64,000 bases of DNA from Alteribacter keqinensis (GCF_003710255.1 NZ_RHIB01000001.1:1550001-1614000); one strand, 5' to 3'; positions 1-8,636 are shown, counted from the stretch's first letter. Program-made: numbers and translations. Notes: a model not told the origin generated them from the letters alone.

Positions 1-670
1 ATTTTACAAATTCAAAAGGTACACCGTTATCCAGGCGGCTCACTCTCTTCATTAATAATACCGGAGACCCATTATCTATACCCAGAAGACGGCTCTCTTC
101 TTCTTTAGCGATAGAAGGTTCTATGGTTTGTTCTGCACCACCAATGACGAGGCCGAGGCTTTCTACGTACTCATAAAAAGAGTTGCTGATCCGTTCTGGG
201 GAGAGTTCAGAGAAGATCGTTTCAGGAATTGAGAGTACTTCATAGGCCATTGGCAGTCCATCAGCAAGCCGAATCCTCTTCATTTGATACCCTCTCCCGT
301 CCGTTTCCAGTTTTAATTTTTTACACACTGATGGAGGGAATGTTGTTTCTTCAAACTGGATAAGCTTTGTTCCCGGGTCCATCCCCCTGCTTCTCATGTC
401 TTCAGAAAATCCGGTCAACGTTATGATCGGCTGTTCAACTTTCCTTTTTGCTACAAACGTCCCTTTTCCCTTCTCCCTCATTAAGAGACCTTCGTTTACA
501 AGGTTTGTCACAGCCTGACGAATGGTCATTCTGCTGATCTCATACTTTTCGGAGAGGGCTCTCTCGGAAGGGATCAGATCCCCTTCACATAAGTCTCCAC
601 TGTCAATTTTGTTTCTCAGCAACTCTTCCAGCTGGTAATAGATCGGTACAGGAGAGCTTTTATCAATCAT
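1..670 (-). CDS. GntR/HutC-family transcriptional regulator, NagR-like (partial)
   Basis: Minus-strand reading frame starting at an ATG at 670 and running off the left edge, so about 223 residues are visible and the C-terminus is missing. The N-terminus (SPVPIYYQLEELLRNKI) and the winged helix-turn-helix that follows (IPSERALSEKYEISRMTIRQ) are typical of GntR. A UTRA effector domain follows, as in the HutC subfamily. The closest relatives I recognise are YvoA/NagR, which bind GlcN-6-P or GlcNAc-6-P and repress N-acetylglucosamine genes. A dre-like operator lies just upstream at 732-747, which supports autoregulation. The NagR assignment is an inference; the GntR/HutC assignment is firm. Confidence 0.85.
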   Translation of the reverse strand, partial: MIDKSSPVPIYYQLEELLRNKIDSGDLCEGDLIPSERALSEKYEISRMTIRQAVTNLVNEGLLMREKGKGTFVAKRKVEQPIITLTGFSEDMRSRGMDPGTKLIQFEETTFPPSVCKKLKLETDGRGYQMKRIRLADGLPMAYEVLSIPETIFSELSPERISNSFYEYVESLGLVIGGAEQTIEPSIAKEEESRLLGIDNGSPVLLMKRVSRLDNGVPFEFVK

Positions 671-731
671 GCTCACGCCTCATTTCGTTCATATTGTCTT
701 TTTCTATTTAAATTGTACAGATTACTTGCCA

Positions 732-747
732 AGTTGTCTATACCACT
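732..747. promoter_or_regulatory. dre-like operator (NagR/DasR type)
   Basis: The minus strand reads AGTGGTATAGACAACT, 14 of 16 positions identical to the palindromic HutC/NagR/DasR operator AGTGGTCTAGACCACT. It lies about 60 nt upstream of the GntR start, and its TAGACA could act as a -35 box 17 nt before a TACAAT. This is the expected place for an autoregulatory site. Confidence 0.6.
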
Positions 748-811
748 GACCTTTTCATCAATTTAGATTTCATGTAAAATGAGTCTAGAGAAGGAAGGAG
801 TGTACGCTATT

Positions 812-991
812 ATGAAAACGTTTAATTGGCCATTATTTATACTTTCTGTTTTTGCAGCCTGTGGAATTGCAGGCGTTGGAATCGGTCTTGCTGAAAGCAG
901 CATACTCATCATCCTGATTTCGGTTGTTGTGACCATCGCTGCTGTGGGCGGAGGATTCTCGATCCGGAAAAAAATTCTTGCAGAAGATTAG
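812..991 (+). CDS. YlaF-like small membrane protein (DUF5325)
   Basis: A 59-residue protein with two hydrophobic segments (about residues 7-27 and 31-50) and a short basic C-terminal tail. The start at 812 is chosen over the GTG/ATG options further upstream because AAGGAAGGAG ends 11 nt before it. Size, two-helix layout and the position beside suhB match the Bacillus YlaF/DUF5325 family, whose function is not known. It is transcribed divergently from the GntR gene and converges on suhB. Confidence 0.7.
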   Translation: MKTFNWPLFILSVFAACGIAGVGIGLAESSILIILISVVVTIAAVGGGFSIRKKILAED

Positions 992-1175
992 ATAATAGAA
1001 CAAAAGCGGAAGGGACTTGGTCGCGAGCGATAAAGAAAACTCGGCTTATCACCAGTCTTGGCGAAAGCATTAGTTACCCTTATGCTTTAGTACAAAAATT
1101 TGATGGAATAAAATAACCTCGAACTCTCAGGCGCTTAAATGGAAAAGTTTCACAAAAGAAGATATACACAGCACA

Positions 1176-1213
1176 AAAGCTGTCCGAAAAGGCGAACCTT
1201 CTCGGACAGCTTT
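1176..1213 (-). terminator. Terminator of suhB
   Basis: Near-perfect inverted repeat (AAAGCTGTCCGA and its complement around a CGAA-containing loop) directly after the suhB stop codon. The T-run on the minus strand is short. It may also stop transcription from the plus-strand YlaF-like gene. Confidence 0.75.
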
Positions 1214-1214
1214 A

Positions 1215-1997
1215 CTATTTTCCGTGTATTTCTTTCATTATGTCTTTGTAAATAGCCGGGTTTGCAGCAAGAAGGGTATCTTTATTAAGAAAGGTGAGCT
1301 TGTTTCCTTCATAGTTTGTCGCGATCCCGCCTACCTCTTCAAGAAGGACATATCCCCCTGCCATGTCCCAGGGAGCGAGGTTGAAGCTGATATAGGCTTC
1401 GATCCTGCCGCATGCGACATAGGCCATTTCCAGTGAAGCCGCACCGTATGAGCGGATGCCGCGGGACTGATTCACGAGAGCTTCCAGACGGCGGTCTTTC
1501 ATGACCCAACCTGCGTTGAAGCTCAGAAGTGACTCGTTCATTGTGACGTTCTCAAGCCGGGGCAATGGTTCCTCGTTCAGGAAGGCACCTTCACCATTAA
1601 GGGCAGTAAAAATCTCGTCCGCCATCACATCATAAATGATCCCTACCATACCTTTACCTTCGTGAAAAACCCCAATAGAGATCGCAAAATAGCATTTTTG
1701 ATGGACAAAGTTTACCGTGCCGTCAATCGGATCAATGATCCAGACGGTACCGTCAAGGTCGTCAACTACATCTCCAAGCCCCTCTTCTCCCATAATTCTG
1801 TGGGTTGAATATTTTTCATTTATTTTGTTTTTAAAGAATAATTCCGTCTCCCTGTCCACATCGGTTACGAGGTCGTGCTCGTTTACCTTAGTATGGATTT
1901 CGTATGTATCATCCATCATTTTCCGGATGTTTTCACCTGCTTCTTTCGTCCACGAAATTGCAGTCTCATAAATGCTTTGCCACTGTTCCTGTGTCAA
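1215..1997 (-). CDS. suhB: Inositol monophosphatase family protein (SuhB/YktC)
   Basis: A 260-residue member of the Mg-dependent inositol monophosphatase/FBPase fold family. The metal-binding motifs are all visible: GEEG near residues 69-72, DPIDGT near 89-94, and WDMAGG near 211-216. In Bacillus the orthologue YktC dephosphorylates inositol-1-phosphate and related sugar phosphates. The start codon is TTG at 1997, preceded by GAGGAGG seven nt upstream. The length is that of the family and nothing is missing. Confidence 0.9.
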   Translation of the reverse strand: MTQEQWQSIYETAISWTKEAGENIRKMMDDTYEIHTKVNEHDLVTDVDRETELFFKNKINEKYSTHRIMGEEGLGDVVDDLDGTVWIIDPIDGTVNFVHQKCYFAISIGVFHEGKGMVGIIYDVMADEIFTALNGEGAFLNEEPLPRLENVTMNESLLSFNAGWVMKDRRLEALVNQSRGIRSYGAASLEMAYVACGRIEAYISFNLAPWDMAGGYVLLEEVGGIATNYEGNKLTFLNKDTLLAANPAIYKDIMKEIHGK

Positions 1998-2121
1998 TGT
2001 GATTCCTCCTCGGTTCTGCTATGAACAATCTATACCATAAGCCATGTTGTGTTGCAAACATCTGTCACCGTTTGACAGGACCTGTCAGAACGTGACATTA
2101 ATCTCCAAAAAGGCTCTGAAA

Positions 2122-2153
2122 CCAAAAAAAATGAACCATTGAGGCTCATTTTT
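2122..2153 (-). terminator. Terminator of the 2167-2355 gene
   Basis: On the minus strand AATGAGCC-loop-GGTTCATT is followed by eight T residues, directly after the stop codon of the small gene. Confidence 0.6.
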
Positions 2154-2166
2154 CTTCATTCACGTT

Positions 2167-2355
2167 TTATCCTTCCAATCGTTGAAGTTCATTGCGAAGC
2201 CTCTCCAGAATGCGCTTGCTTTTCTCAATCTGCTTCTGATCGCTGGCTTGCATGGCATCAAAGAGCGTCTGGAGTTCGTAGTCAATTTCCATCTTTAAAA
2301 CCGGAATACGTCTCTCACCGTCTCTTCGTTTTAGTGTTTGAATGACTTTTTCCAT
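2167..2355 (-). CDS. Small conserved-looking hypothetical protein
   Basis: A 62-residue hydrophilic, probably all-helical protein with many Lys, Arg and Glu; the C-terminal half (KSKRILERLRNELQRLEG) looks like a short coiled coil. The ATG at 2355 is preferred over the in-frame GTG at 2364 because AAGGGG sits 10 nt before the ATG and only one nt before the GTG. It has its own terminator. I do not recognise a family. It lies between suhB and yktB. Confidence 0.6.
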   Translation of the reverse strand: MEKVIQTLKRRDGERRIPVLKMEIDYELQTLFDAMQASDQKQIEKSKRILERLRNELQRLEG

Positions 2356-2607
2356 GTTCTCCACACCCCTTCTCGTTTGGTTACATTCTCGCGATCAACG
2401 ATTTATGTCCGCGTCTCCTATGGATTACTATAAGTTATGAAAGGTCTTCAAAAGTTGCAACAAATTATTTGATTTATTTTTTTCATTCCACCAATTTTCT
2501 ATTTCTAAACCAATAGAGCCTCGTCAAGCGGTATTTTTTTATTTTCCCTACCCTTATGATAAACTATCGGCATATAACTATTGACGTAAAAGGAGCGACC
2601 GCTGACA

Positions 2608-3243
2608 ATGAGTTTTAATGGATTTTCAAAAAAAGACTTTGACGTTTTTACCATTGATGGCCTTGAACCGAGAATGGAAGCAATAAAAGAACAGGTAAGA
2701 CCGAAACTCGAAGACCTTGGCGAGCATTTCGCCGCCTGGTTTACAAAAAGAACCGGTGAGGAAATGTATCCGCATGTGGCCAAGCATGCCAGAAGAAAAG
2801 TGAATCCCCCTGATGACACATGGGTAGCGATCGCTGAAAGTAAAAGAGGTTACAAAAAGCTGCCTCATTTTCAGATCGGCCTTTGGGAAACCCACGTGTT
2901 CGTATGGTTTGCCGTCATTTATGAATCTCCGATCAAACAGGATTTCGCAAAAGCACTAAAAGAACAAAAAGAGGAAATCACAAGTAACATCCCGAATACT
3001 TTTGTATGGTCCCTGGATCATACGAAGCCCGAAGTAAAAAAACAGAGCGAGCTTTCGTCTGAAGATTTTGACCAGATGTTTGACCGTCTCGAGAATGTAA
3101 AAAAAGCAGAAATCCTCTGCGGCATTCAGCTTTCAAACGACAGTGACGTTGTTTCTGACAGTGAGAAGTTCATCCAGACAGTAGAACAGGCTTTTGAAAC
3201 CCTTATGCCTTTGTATCAGATTGCGAAGCGCGTCGGGGAATAA
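2608..3243 (+). CDS. yktB: DUF1054 protein YktB
   Basis: A 211-residue soluble protein that I recognise as the YktB/DUF1054 family from its N-terminus (FSKKDFDVFTIDGLEPRM) and length. The family is conserved in Bacilli and has no established function. The start has a good ribosome-binding site (AAAGGAG, about 11 nt upstream). It converges with nothing and is followed within about 20 nt by the TPP riboswitch of thiMDE, so read-through into the thiamine genes is possible. Confidence 0.85.
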   Translation: MSFNGFSKKDFDVFTIDGLEPRMEAIKEQVRPKLEDLGEHFAAWFTKRTGEEMYPHVAKHARRKVNPPDDTWVAIAESKRGYKKLPHFQIGLWETHVFVWFAVIYESPIKQDFAKALKEQKEEITSNIPNTFVWSLDHTKPEVKKQSELSSEDFDQMFDRLENVKKAEILCGIQLSNDSDVVSDSEKFIQTVEQAFETLMPLYQIAKRVGE

Positions 3244-3250
3244 TTTTATA
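3221..3250 (+). promoter_or_regulatory. Possible promoter of the thi operon
   Basis: TTGCGA, an 18-nt spacer and TTTATA overlap the end of yktB and sit just before the riboswitch. The match is weak. Read-through from yktB is an alternative. Confidence 0.3.
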
Positions 3251-3256
3251 TACAAA

Positions 3257-3343
3257 TCCACTAGGGGTGCCGCTTGGGCTGAGACAAACCATCGTTTGAT
3301 CCCTTTGAACCTGTTCAGTTAATACTGACGTAGGAAAGTGGCG
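3257..3343 (+). promoter_or_regulatory. TPP riboswitch (THI element)
   Basis: The conserved blocks of the THI element are present in order: ACTAGGGGTGC, GCTGAGA, CCCTTTGAACCTG, GTTAATACTGACGTAGGAAAGTGG (split here into GTTAATACTGACG and TAGGAAAGTGG). It is followed at 3364 by a strong terminator hairpin. This indicates control by premature termination when thiamine pyrophosphate is abundant. Confidence 0.95.
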
Positions 3344-3363
3344 TAAACTAATACATCTTTACT

Positions 3364-3400
3364 GCGCTGTTTTCCATTATGAAAACGGCGCTTTTTATTT
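3364..3400 (+). terminator. Riboswitch expression-platform terminator
   Basis: An 11-bp stem (GCGCTGTTTTC with its complement, one G-U pair) with a 6-nt loop, followed by TTTTTATTT. It lies 20 nt after the TPP aptamer and before thiM, with no gene between, so it is the regulated terminator rather than the end of a transcription unit. Confidence 0.9.
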
Positions 3401-3532
3401 CGCTGAAATCGTTCGCCTGGAGCAACTAAAATACTTATAAGAGGATCAAACGTTCATTTCAAAACAGTTTTTTGTTTTTATGTCCGGTTGTACGGGAAAA
3501 GATAAAGACAGTGTTATTACGGAGGGATAGAA

Positions 3533-4345
3533 ATGGAAGAGAAAGTAATAAAGCTCAGACAGGCCGTTGAAGAAGCATCACCGCTTATTCATAACATCAC
3601 CAATGTCGTTGTCACGAACTTCACAGCAAACGGCCTGTACGCCATTGGAGCATCACCTGTCATGGCTAATGCCAGAGAAGAAGTGGGGGAAATGGCATCC
3701 ATCTCACAGGGACTCGTGCTAAATATCGGAACGCTCAACGAAACCCAGGTAGAATCCATGTACTTGGCCGGGAAATCCGCCAATGAAAACAATGTTCCTG
3801 TGGTCCTTGACCCTGTCGGTGCCGGCGCAACTACATACAGAACCGAGACAGCAAGAAATCTCCTGAACGAAATTAACGTGACACTCATACGTGGGAATGC
3901 AGGTGAAATCAGTAATTTGATCAATGAAAAGGTGGACATGAAAGGTGTGGATTCCAAGCAGGAACTCACAGACGCCGTAGTTGTCGCTGGAAAAGCGGCC
4001 AGGGAGTTTGGCACTTTCGTTGCATTAACCGGCAAAACGGATGTGGTCACTGACGGAGAGAGAACTTACTATATCAAAAACGGCTCGCCCCGCCTGACCA
4101 AGGTTACCGGCACTGGCTGTCTTCTCTCTTCTGTTACCTCTGCCTTTTTGGCTGTAGGTGAAGATGATCCTTTGGAGGCTGTTGCCTCTGCCATTGCCTA
4201 TTACGGAATTGCAGCAGAAGTAGCTGCGGAAAAAGCACGGGATTTTGGAATCGGACATTTCCAGCCTTTCTTTTTTAATGAACTTGAAACCCTTGATCAT
4301 GAAGAAATAAAACAGAGGCTGTCCTGCAGAGAGGAGGAGATATAA
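3533..4345 (+). CDS. thiM: Hydroxyethylthiazole kinase ThiM
   Basis: A 270-residue ribokinase-like enzyme that phosphorylates 4-methyl-5-(2-hydroxyethyl)thiazole in thiamine salvage. Visible features are the N-terminal substrate region (PLIHNITNVVVTNFTANG), DPVGAG near residues 97-102, and the catalytic anion-hole motif GTGC at 193-196. First gene of the riboswitch-controlled thiMDE operon; GGAGGG precedes the ATG. The stop codon abuts the thiD start, indicating coupled translation. Confidence 0.95.
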   Translation: MEEKVIKLRQAVEEASPLIHNITNVVVTNFTANGLYAIGASPVMANAREEVGEMASISQGLVLNIGTLNETQVESMYLAGKSANENNVPVVLDPVGAGATTYRTETARNLLNEINVTLIRGNAGEISNLINEKVDMKGVDSKQELTDAVVVAGKAAREFGTFVALTGKTDVVTDGERTYYIKNGSPRLTKVTGTGCLLSSVTSAFLAVGEDDPLEAVASAIAYYGIAAEVAAEKARDFGIGHFQPFFFNELETLDHEEIKQRLSCREEEI

Positions 4346-5188
4346 ATGCGCAGAACGGCATTAACCATTGCCGGCTCCGATTCCGGGGGCGGTGCAGGTA
4401 TACAGGCTGACTTAAAGACTTTTCAGGAACACCATGTATTTGGTATGAGCGCACTGACAGCAGTAACCGCACAGAATACACGTGGCGTTCAGGGGGTATT
4501 TCCTGTTGAGGTAAAGGGGCTGGAAGAACAGCTCCGCTCGATCGGGGATGATATGCCCGTCCATGCGGTAAAAACAGGAATGCTCTTTGACGCGGACCGG
4601 ATCAAAGCGGTTGTGAATGCGATTCACCGCTATGAGTGGTCCAATATCGTGGTTGATCCCGTCATGATCGCAAAAGGAGGCGACAGTCTCCTTAGTGAAT
4701 CCGCTCATGAGTTCCTGATGAAAAACCTTCTTCCAATCACCGATGTAATTACACCGAACATACCGGAGGCGGAAGTACTTACAAACATGACGATTCATAC
4801 ACTGGCTGACCGAAAAGAAGCGGCAATCCGCCTGCACAAAGCAGGCGCTTCCCACGTTGTTATTAAAGGCGGTCATGATGATGGTGCCGAAAACGTCATT
4901 GACCTTTTATATGATGGCAGTGCTTTCACTTATTTCTCACTGCCGCGTATCCAATCGGAAAACACACACGGTACAGGGTGCACATTTGCTGCTGCCCTGG
5001 CTTCAGGGCTATCCCACGGTTCTTCCGTTACTGAAGCTGTTAAAAAAGCGAAGATCTTTGTCCAGATGGCAATCCAGCATACAGTACCTATGGGAGACGG
5101 CCATGGTCCGACGAATCACGGTGCTGTGAGGCAGTACCCTGAAGAAGCGATATCTGTAACTGAAGAGGTGAAAATATGGGACGAATAG
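4346..5188 (+). CDS. thiD: Hydroxymethylpyrimidine/phosphomethylpyrimidine kinase ThiD
   Basis: A 280-residue bifunctional kinase that converts HMP to HMP-PP. It begins with the diagnostic ALTIAGSDSGGGAGIQAD and carries DPVMIAKGG and the GTGC anion-hole motif at residues 209-212. The ATG follows the thiM stop without a gap, and the ribosome-binding site (GAGGAGGAG) lies in the end of thiM. The 3' end overlaps thiE by 13 nt. Somewhat longer than the usual 265-270 residues owing to its C-terminal tail. Confidence 0.93.
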   Translation: MRRTALTIAGSDSGGGAGIQADLKTFQEHHVFGMSALTAVTAQNTRGVQGVFPVEVKGLEEQLRSIGDDMPVHAVKTGMLFDADRIKAVVNAIHRYEWSNIVVDPVMIAKGGDSLLSESAHEFLMKNLLPITDVITPNIPEAEVLTNMTIHTLADRKEAAIRLHKAGASHVVIKGGHDDGAENVIDLLYDGSAFTYFSLPRIQSENTHGTGCTFAAALASGLSHGSSVTEAVKKAKIFVQMAIQHTVPMGDGHGPTNHGAVRQYPEEAISVTEEVKIWDE

Positions 5189-5832
5189 ATCTAACACTTC
5201 TGTCTGATCAGCTGAACGTTTACTTTATTGCCGGAAGCCGTGACTGCACCTCCCCTCTTCCCCTTGTTCTTAATGAAGCCATTGCAGGGGGAATCACGAT
5301 GTTTCAATTTCGTGAAAAAGGTCCGGGAGCACTCGAAGGTCAGATGAAAAAAGCCTTGGCCCTCCAGCTCTTTACCCAGTGTAAAGAAGCTGACGTTCCT
5401 TTTATCGTAAATGATGATGTGGAACTCGCTTTGCAAATTGACGCAGACGGAATTCATGTCGGGCAGGAAGATGAAGATGCGGCAAGTGTTCGAAAGAGGA
5501 TTGGAAAAAACAAAATACTCGGCGTTTCCGCCCATTCTGTTGAAGAAGCATACAGAGCCATTGAAGCCGGGGCTGATTATCTCGGTATCGGACCGATATA
5601 TGAAACGTCATCCAAAGATGATGCAGAAGAGGTGAAAGGACCCGGATGGATCCGGGAGCTGAGGGAAAATGGTGTGGACCTTCCGCTGGTAGCAATCGGA
5701 GGGATTAACACGGATAATGGTTCTGATGTTCTTCATGCCGGAGCAGACGGCTTGAGTGTCATTTCCGCAATTTCAAAAGCAGCGTCTCCCTTTGAAGCAG
5801 CAAGGGAGCTCAAAGCCCTGTTTGACCAATAA
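5176..5832 (+). CDS. thiE: Thiamine-phosphate synthase ThiE
   Basis: A 218-residue TIM-barrel enzyme that joins HMP-PP and thiazole phosphate. Recognisable motifs are FQFREKG, FIVNDDVELAL, DGIHVGQED, and GIGPIYETSSKDDA. The ATG lies within the last 13 nt of thiD, after GAAGAGGTG. With thiM and thiD this forms a complete salvage route from thiazole and HMP. No thiC or thiG is in the window, so the operon alone does not show de novo synthesis. Confidence 0.95.
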   Translation: MGRIDLTLLSDQLNVYFIAGSRDCTSPLPLVLNEAIAGGITMFQFREKGPGALEGQMKKALALQLFTQCKEADVPFIVNDDVELALQIDADGIHVGQEDEDAASVRKRIGKNKILGVSAHSVEEAYRAIEAGADYLGIGPIYETSSKDDAEEVKGPGWIRELRENGVDLPLVAIGGINTDNGSDVLHAGADGLSVISAISKAASPFEAARELKALFDQ

Positions 5833-5839
5833 CAGAGAA

Positions 5840-5889
5840 GGCGGCTCCCCGGGTGGGTAAATACCCGGGAGCCGCCTCTTTTTTTTTCG
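5840..5889 (+). terminator. Terminator of thiMDE
   Basis: GC-rich stem of about 15 bp (GGCGGCTCCCGGGT-type arms, with one bulge) followed by nine T residues, immediately after thiE. Confidence 0.95.
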
Positions 5890-5933
5890 GCTGGATTATT
5901 GCAGGTCCTGACAGGGCCCGCAACTTACACCGC

Positions 5934-6206
5934 CTACATTTTAATGATATTCTCTTCAGATTCCCTTGCTTTTTTTACTGCATGGTAGGGGCTCTGACCA
6001 CTTTGCTTTTCATATTCCTTAAATGCCTGTTTTTCTTCAGACTTGGACGGGACAATCTTTTTATATCGCCCGTAAAGGGTTTCAAGAAGGTCTTTTTCCA
6101 CACCTTTCGTGTATGCCTGATCGATCGCTTCATAAAAGTTCACCACATCGATCACTTCTTCTTTTGTCCATTCAACTGATATGGGAATGTTAACCTCATC
6201 TTTCAT
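5934..6206 (-). CDS. yktA: UPF0223 family protein YktA
   Basis: A 90-residue helical protein recognised as UPF0223/YktA from its pattern (SVEWTKEEVIDVVNFYEAI, then GRYKKIVPSKSEEKQ). The ATG at 6206 is preferred over one 18 nt upstream because AGAGGTGG precedes it by five nt. It lies between thiE and speA; in B. subtilis yktA is also close to speA and suhB. Function unknown. Confidence 0.85.
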   Translation of the reverse strand: MKDEVNIPISVEWTKEEVIDVVNFYEAIDQAYTKGVEKDLLETLYGRYKKIVPSKSEEKQAFKEYEKQSGQSPYHAVKKARESEENIIKM

Positions 6207-6369
6207 CCGGACCACCTCTTTCATTCGTTATAAAACCTCTTCAGGTTAAAATAAGACTTCCCCTTCAAAGGTTAATCTGGTATACTCTGTTTGTTTTATA
6301 CTAAGGATACCAAAGAGTCCACCTCTTTGAAACGTTCCAACATTGATTATACAGTAGAGGTGAATACGC

Positions 6370-7857
6370 GTGTACAAAAAAGATCAGAGCCTCACACCGT
6401 TATTCGACGGTTTATTAAACCATGCAGCAACCAACCCCACTCAGTTTCATATTCCGGGCCACAAAAAGGGCTCAGGAATGGATCCTCGGTTTCGTGAATT
6501 TATCGGAGAAAATGCCTTATCCATAGACCTCATCAATATCGCACCACTGGACGACCTTCACCACCCCCAGGGAATGATTAGAGAAGCCCAGGATCTTGCG
6601 GCGGATGCCTTTGGTGCAGATCATACATTCTTCTCTGTCCAGGGGACTAGCGGAGCCATTATGACTATGATTATGAGCGTCTGCGGACCCGGGGATAAAA
6701 TTATTGTGCCACGAAATGTGCACAAATCCATTATGAGCGCCATTGTCTTTTCTGGTGCTACACCCATCTTTATCCATCCGGAAATTGATTCTGAGCTCGG
6801 GATATCTCACGGCATTACGACCGGGGCTGTTAAAAAAGCCCTCGCCGCTCATCCTGACGCAAAGGGACTTCTCGTCATTAACCCGACCTATTTCGGCATC
6901 TCTGCCAACTTAAAAGAAATTGTAAACCTTGCTCATTCTTATGACGTTCCCGTTCTTGTAGACGAGGCACACGGTGTCCATATCCACTTCCACGAAGACC
7001 TGCCCTTGTCTGCCATGCAGGCAGGCGCAGACATGGCCGCGACAAGTGTTCACAAGCTTGGAGGTTCACTGACCCAGAGCTCTGTATTAAATGTCAAAGA
7101 CGGGCTCGTAAACCCGGACCGTGTTCAAAGCATCATCAGCATGCTTACAACGACATCAACATCCTACCTTCTCCTTGCTTCACTTGATGCGGCCCGTAAG
7201 CATCTTGCTGTAAATGGACACGATCTTGTTGATGGCGCCGTTAAACTTGCTGAAAGGACCCGGGATAGAATCAATGACATCCCTGGCTTTACGTGCTACG
7301 GCATTGAGATGCTGAACGATCATGCTATTTATGATATGGATCCGACCAAGCTCACGATTTCCATTAAAGACCTTGGTATCAACGGATACGACGTGGAAAC
7401 GTGGCTTCGTGAAAAGCATCAGATTGAAGTGGAACTTTCCGACCTGTATAACATCCTGTGCATTATTTCTTTTGGGGATAACGAGGAAACCACCGATCGC
7501 CTCATTGAAGCACTGACTGCCCTTTCAGAAGAGCAGCTCAATCATATCAAAAAAGGGGAAAGAAAGCATGTGTCCGTACATGTTCCGAACATCCCTACAC
7601 TTGCCCTTTCACCACGGGACGCTTTCTATTCCGAAACGGAATCCATATTACTGAGGGAGTCTGCGGGCCGTGTAAGTGCAGAATTTGTTATGGTTTACCC
7701 TCCCGGAATCCCTATTCTGATACCAGGTGAAATTATCGAAGAAGAGAACCTCTCCTATATTGGAAAAAATATGGATGCCGGACTTCCTGTCCAAGGACCT
7801 GAAGATGCAAGCTTAACGTACATCCGGGTCATCCGGGAACACAAACCGATTACGTAA
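6370..7857 (+). CDS. speA: Arginine/ornithine/lysine decarboxylase family, SpeA
   Basis: A 495-residue fold-type I PLP enzyme of the SpeA/YaaO group; in B. subtilis SpeA makes agmatine from arginine for polyamine synthesis. Features: FHIPGHKKG at the N-terminus, DEAHGVHIHF for cofactor contacts, and SVHKLGGS with the PLP lysine at residue 229. The start is GTG at 6370, after AGAGGTGA. No other speA-pathway gene (speE, speB) follows; instead a repetitive element begins 24 nt after the stop. Substrate is assigned by family and position. Confidence 0.9.
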   Translation: MYKKDQSLTPLFDGLLNHAATNPTQFHIPGHKKGSGMDPRFREFIGENALSIDLINIAPLDDLHHPQGMIREAQDLAADAFGADHTFFSVQGTSGAIMTMIMSVCGPGDKIIVPRNVHKSIMSAIVFSGATPIFIHPEIDSELGISHGITTGAVKKALAAHPDAKGLLVINPTYFGISANLKEIVNLAHSYDVPVLVDEAHGVHIHFHEDLPLSAMQAGADMAATSVHKLGGSLTQSSVLNVKDGLVNPDRVQSIISMLTTTSTSYLLLASLDAARKHLAVNGHDLVDGAVKLAERTRDRINDIPGFTCYGIEMLNDHAIYDMDPTKLTISIKDLGINGYDVETWLREKHQIEVELSDLYNILCIISFGDNEETTDRLIEALTALSEEQLNHIKKGERKHVSVHVPNIPTLALSPRDAFYSETESILLRESAGRVSAEFVMVYPPGIPILIPGEIIEEENLSYIGKNMDAGLPVQGPEDASLTYIRVIREHKPIT

Positions 7858-8103
7858 AACAAATACAAAAACCAAAAGATGCTGGGACAGAAGTGTTTTA
7901 GTCAACAAGAATCCGAACAAATCCTCTAAGGTGTAAATAAACAGCTTTTGAAATATACTCCGCTTTCCGCGAGAAGCGGGTTACCTTCCTCCAGCTTCCC
8001 TGCTTCTTCCTCTGCCAGCTAACCTTTGCAGCTGTCTGCGTCGAAGCAACTCGTCGCATTTCAAGTAAACGCTCGTCACTGAGGTGTCTCACATTTGCTT
8101 TTC

Positions 8104-8149
8104 AGAAGGCACTGAAAAAGTTCGATCTTTAACTTTTCCAGTGCCTTCT
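8104..8149. terminator. Hairpin 1 of element A (bidirectional terminator-like)
   Basis: About 19-bp stem of AGAAGGCACTGAAAAAGTT type with A-runs and T-runs on both strands. It could end speA transcripts. A related hairpin occurs alone at 45153-45196. Confidence 0.6.
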
Positions 8150-8246
8150 AAGCAATGAGCGTAACGGTTGGCATTTTTTAAAGCCTGGTATGAGTAGGTT
8201 TCTAGTATCAGGCGCGCAACCGCTGAAGCCATTGCCACTTAAATAA

Positions 8247-8286
8247 AAGCCACTGAAAAAGTTGTTTTGTACTTTTTCAGTGGCTT
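8247..8286. terminator. Hairpin 2 of element A (bidirectional terminator-like)
   Basis: About 16-bp stem of AAGCCACTGAAAAAGT type with a 7-nt loop, followed by CCTTTTAAT. Same hairpin as in element B at 63190-63229. Confidence 0.6.
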
Positions 8287-8459
8287 CCTTTTAATCCCGC
8301 AGGGAGTCTGCGTATATTTCATCCGCTACGTTTGTTCATGTTCGGATTCTCAGCAAAAACTTTCTCTATGCAGAAAGAAAGCAATTAAATAATGAATGTT
8401 TATTCTTGAAAACAGTAAAATCACCTCTTAGCCGGCTGTGAGGTGGTTTGCTATCTACT

Positions 8460-8636
8460 TTATGTTCTGTGGGGGGGATGACCGTTGTCTTGACTATAAT
8501 AAGGCGTTGCTTTGTCATATATAAAGGAAAAGTCAATCGTGGCATCGATTTTACGAAGTAGATGATCATTAGGAACGAGCTGGTCAATGGAGACCATTTC
8601 TAATTCAACTTGTTTCTCACGGATATGACCTAACAT
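8460..8636 (-). pseudogene. Fragment of an IS1182-type transposase (N-terminus only)
   Basis: Minus-strand frame of 58 codons beginning at an ATG after GGAGGAGG. The translation (REKQVELEMVSIDQLVPNDH, then LLRKIDATIDFSFIYD) matches the conserved N-terminus of IS1182-family transposases. It then reaches a C7 run, where the expected NGRPSIDP reads NGHPPHRT and stops. The remaining 400 or so residues are absent downstream, so this is a dead remnant. No inverted ends could be recognised. Confidence 0.75.

Larger units (their letters stand above)
7881..8370 (+). repeat. MITE-like intergenic element, copy A
   Basis: About 490 bp with inverted ends: the left end begins GCTGGGACAGAAGTGTTTTAG and the right end contains the complement-like CGGATTCTCAGC and AAACTTTCT (both split here from the longer arm). 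Positions 8097-8294 match positions 63182-63374 on the other strand with three substitutions and one small gap. Two strong hairpins, at 8104-8149 and 8247-8286, lie inside. Copy A carries about 75 bp that copy B lacks. No credible gene is present; the open frames here are by-products. Confidence 0.85.

Noticed and set aside
7898-8092. 64-residue basic protein
   Set aside because: Lies inside element A; the corresponding stretch is missing in copy B, and there is no ribosome-binding site.
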